Position numbers and translations under genes: made by a program
Shown here: positions 12,283-13,245 of the stretch, one piece after another
Numbering within the stretch: position 1 is the first letter of the stretch
Layout: each line of letters begins with the position of its first letter
Notes under the pieces: generated by a model
The model's database searches: none
Seen by the model: the letters and a program-made list of their open reading frames with translations, nothing else
What the model was told of the DNA's origin: nothing
NCBI GenBank assembly: GCA_946626265.1
Contig: CAMOUE010000043.1
Coordinates: 1 to 13,245, forward strand
Origin: an uncultured Eggerthellaceae bacterium
GTDB taxonomy: Bacteria > Actinomycetota > Coriobacteriia > Coriobacteriales > Eggerthellaceae
Direction: 5' to 3'
Length of the DNA: 13,245 bases

Positions 12283-13245
12283 TTACTTGCCGAGCGCCGC
12301 CTGCGCCGCAGCGAGACGCGCGACCGGCACGCGGTAAGGCGAGCAGGACACGTAGTTCAGGCCCACCTTGTTGAACTTCTTGATCGAGTCGGGATCGCCG
12401 CCGTGCTCGCCGCACACGCCCGTCACCAGGTCGGGGTTCGTGGCGCGGCCGCCCTTGACGGCGATGTCGATCAGCTTCACGACGCCGTCGTCGACGGTCG
12501 CGAACGGATTGACCTTCATGATGCCGAGCGCCTCGTAGTCCTTGAAGAACTTGCCCTCGACGTCGTCGCGGCTGAAGCCGAACGTCGTCTGCGTGAGGTC
12601 GTTCGTGCCAAACGAGAAGAACTCGGCCTTCTCGGCGATCTCGTCGGCCGTGACGGCAGCGCGCGGAAGCTCGATCATGGTGCCGATCTCGATGAAGGAC
12701 AAATCGACGCCGTCGCGCTCCTCGACCTCGTGGATGGCCTTCTCGGCTTCCTCGCGGACGTAGATGAGCTCGTTTTCCATGGATACGAGCGGAATCATGA
12801 CCTCGGGTTTCGGGTCGAAACCTTCCTTGATCAGCTTCGCCGTGGCGGTGGCGATGGCACGGACCTGCATTGCGGAAAGGCCCGGCATCACGATGCCCAG
12901 ACGGCAGCCGCGCAGGCCGAGCATCGGGTTCATCTCGGCCATGCCGTCGGCAGCGGCGAGCAGCTTCTTGGTCTCGGCGCACTCCTCGCCCTTCGCCTCG
13001 GCGACGGCAACCTCGATGGCGAGGTCGCGCGGGGCGGGCAGGAACTCGTGCAGCGGCGGGTCGAGCAGGCGGATGATGACGGGCAGGCCGTCCATGGCCT
13101 TCAGCATCTCGTAGTAGTCGCCCTGCTGGGCCTCGTAGAGCTTGTCGAGTGCGGCCGTGTATTCATCGCCGCCCTTCTCCGCGAGGATCATGTCGGCGAC
13201 GATCTGCTTGCGGTCGCCGAGGAACATGTGCTCGGTGCGGCACAG
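12283..13245 (-). CDS. ppdK: Pyruvate, phosphate dikinase, C-terminal part (cut by window edge)
   Basis: PPDK interconverts pyruvate, ATP and phosphate with PEP, AMP and pyrophosphate. The last 320 residues are present; the gene enters from beyond base 13245. The segment begins LCRTEHMFLGDRKQIVADMI, typical of the PEP-utilising TIM-barrel domain. It then has IIRLLDPPLHEFLP, NPMLGLRGCRLG, PLVSMENELIYVREE and FFSFGTNDLTQTTFGFSRDD, and the active-site motif GVCGEHGGDP. The catalytic cysteine codon of that motif is at 12412-12414. The end, SCSPYRVPVARLAAAQAAL, is the normal C-terminus. PEP synthase and PTS enzyme I share the fold, but LCRTEHMF and TNDLTQTTFGFSRDD point to PPDK. A strong hairpin follows. 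Confidence 0.97.
   Translation of the reverse strand: MCRTEHMFLGDRKQIVADMILAEKGGDEYTAALDKLYEAQQGDYYEMLKAMDGLPVIIRLLDPPLHEFLPAPRDLAIEVAVAEAKGEECAETKKLLAAADGMAEMNPMLGLRGCRLGIVMPGLSAMQVRAIATATAKLIKEGFDPKPEVMIPLVSMENELIYVREEAEKAIHEVEERDGVDLSFIEIGTMIELPRAAVTADEIAEKAEFFSFGTNDLTQTTFGFSRDDVEGKFFKDYEALGIMKVNPFATVDDGVVKLIDIAVKGGRATNPDLVTGVCGEHGGDPDSIKKFNKVGLNYVSCSPYRVPVARLAAAQAALGK

Overview
The window is ordinary chromosomal DNA from a high-GC Gram-positive bacterium, most likely an actinobacterium of the class Coriobacteriia (Eggerthella/Slackia-like). I infer this from the strong G/C bias at third codon positions, apparently leaderless mRNAs next to genes with good Shine-Dalgarno sites, folate-type TrmFO together with a XerC-type recombinase, and the gene run rplS-rnhB-yraN-comM-dprA. 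The species assignment is inference; no search was possible.

Layout. The 5' end of uvrA leaves the window on the left (minus strand), with a probable SOS operator upstream. A 260-bp gap carries that operator, a 37-bp tandem repeat and an extended -10 promoter that abuts the trmFO start codon. trmFO and xerC (plus strand) form a tightly spaced operon. They converge, with a 24-bp gap, on a minus-strand run read from the right: rplS (own promoter and terminator), rnhB, yraN, comM and dprA. This run combines a ribosomal protein, RNA/DNA hybrid removal and natural-transformation functions. Further right is azlC-azlD (minus), a branched-chain amino acid exporter with a probably leaderless mRNA. Then mtnA (minus) is divergent from cysK-mnmA (plus), a small sulfur-themed cluster covering methionine salvage, cysteine synthesis and tRNA 2-thiolation, with overlapping promoter elements. 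The right end holds the 3' part of ppdK (minus).

The one stretch that known genes do not explain is 11710-12282, between the convergent mnmA and ppdK. It contains a 12-bp/36-bp hierarchical tandem repeat array, a perfect 17-bp inverted repeat around a 43-bp AT-rich spacer, and a second 12-bp array before the ppdK terminator. Each inverted-repeat arm carries a start codon in the outward direction. The two divergent mini-ORFs therefore begin with the same residues (MYTF), and each runs into its own 12-bp tandem array. I consider this the best candidate for something undescribed, but whether it is expressed is unknown.
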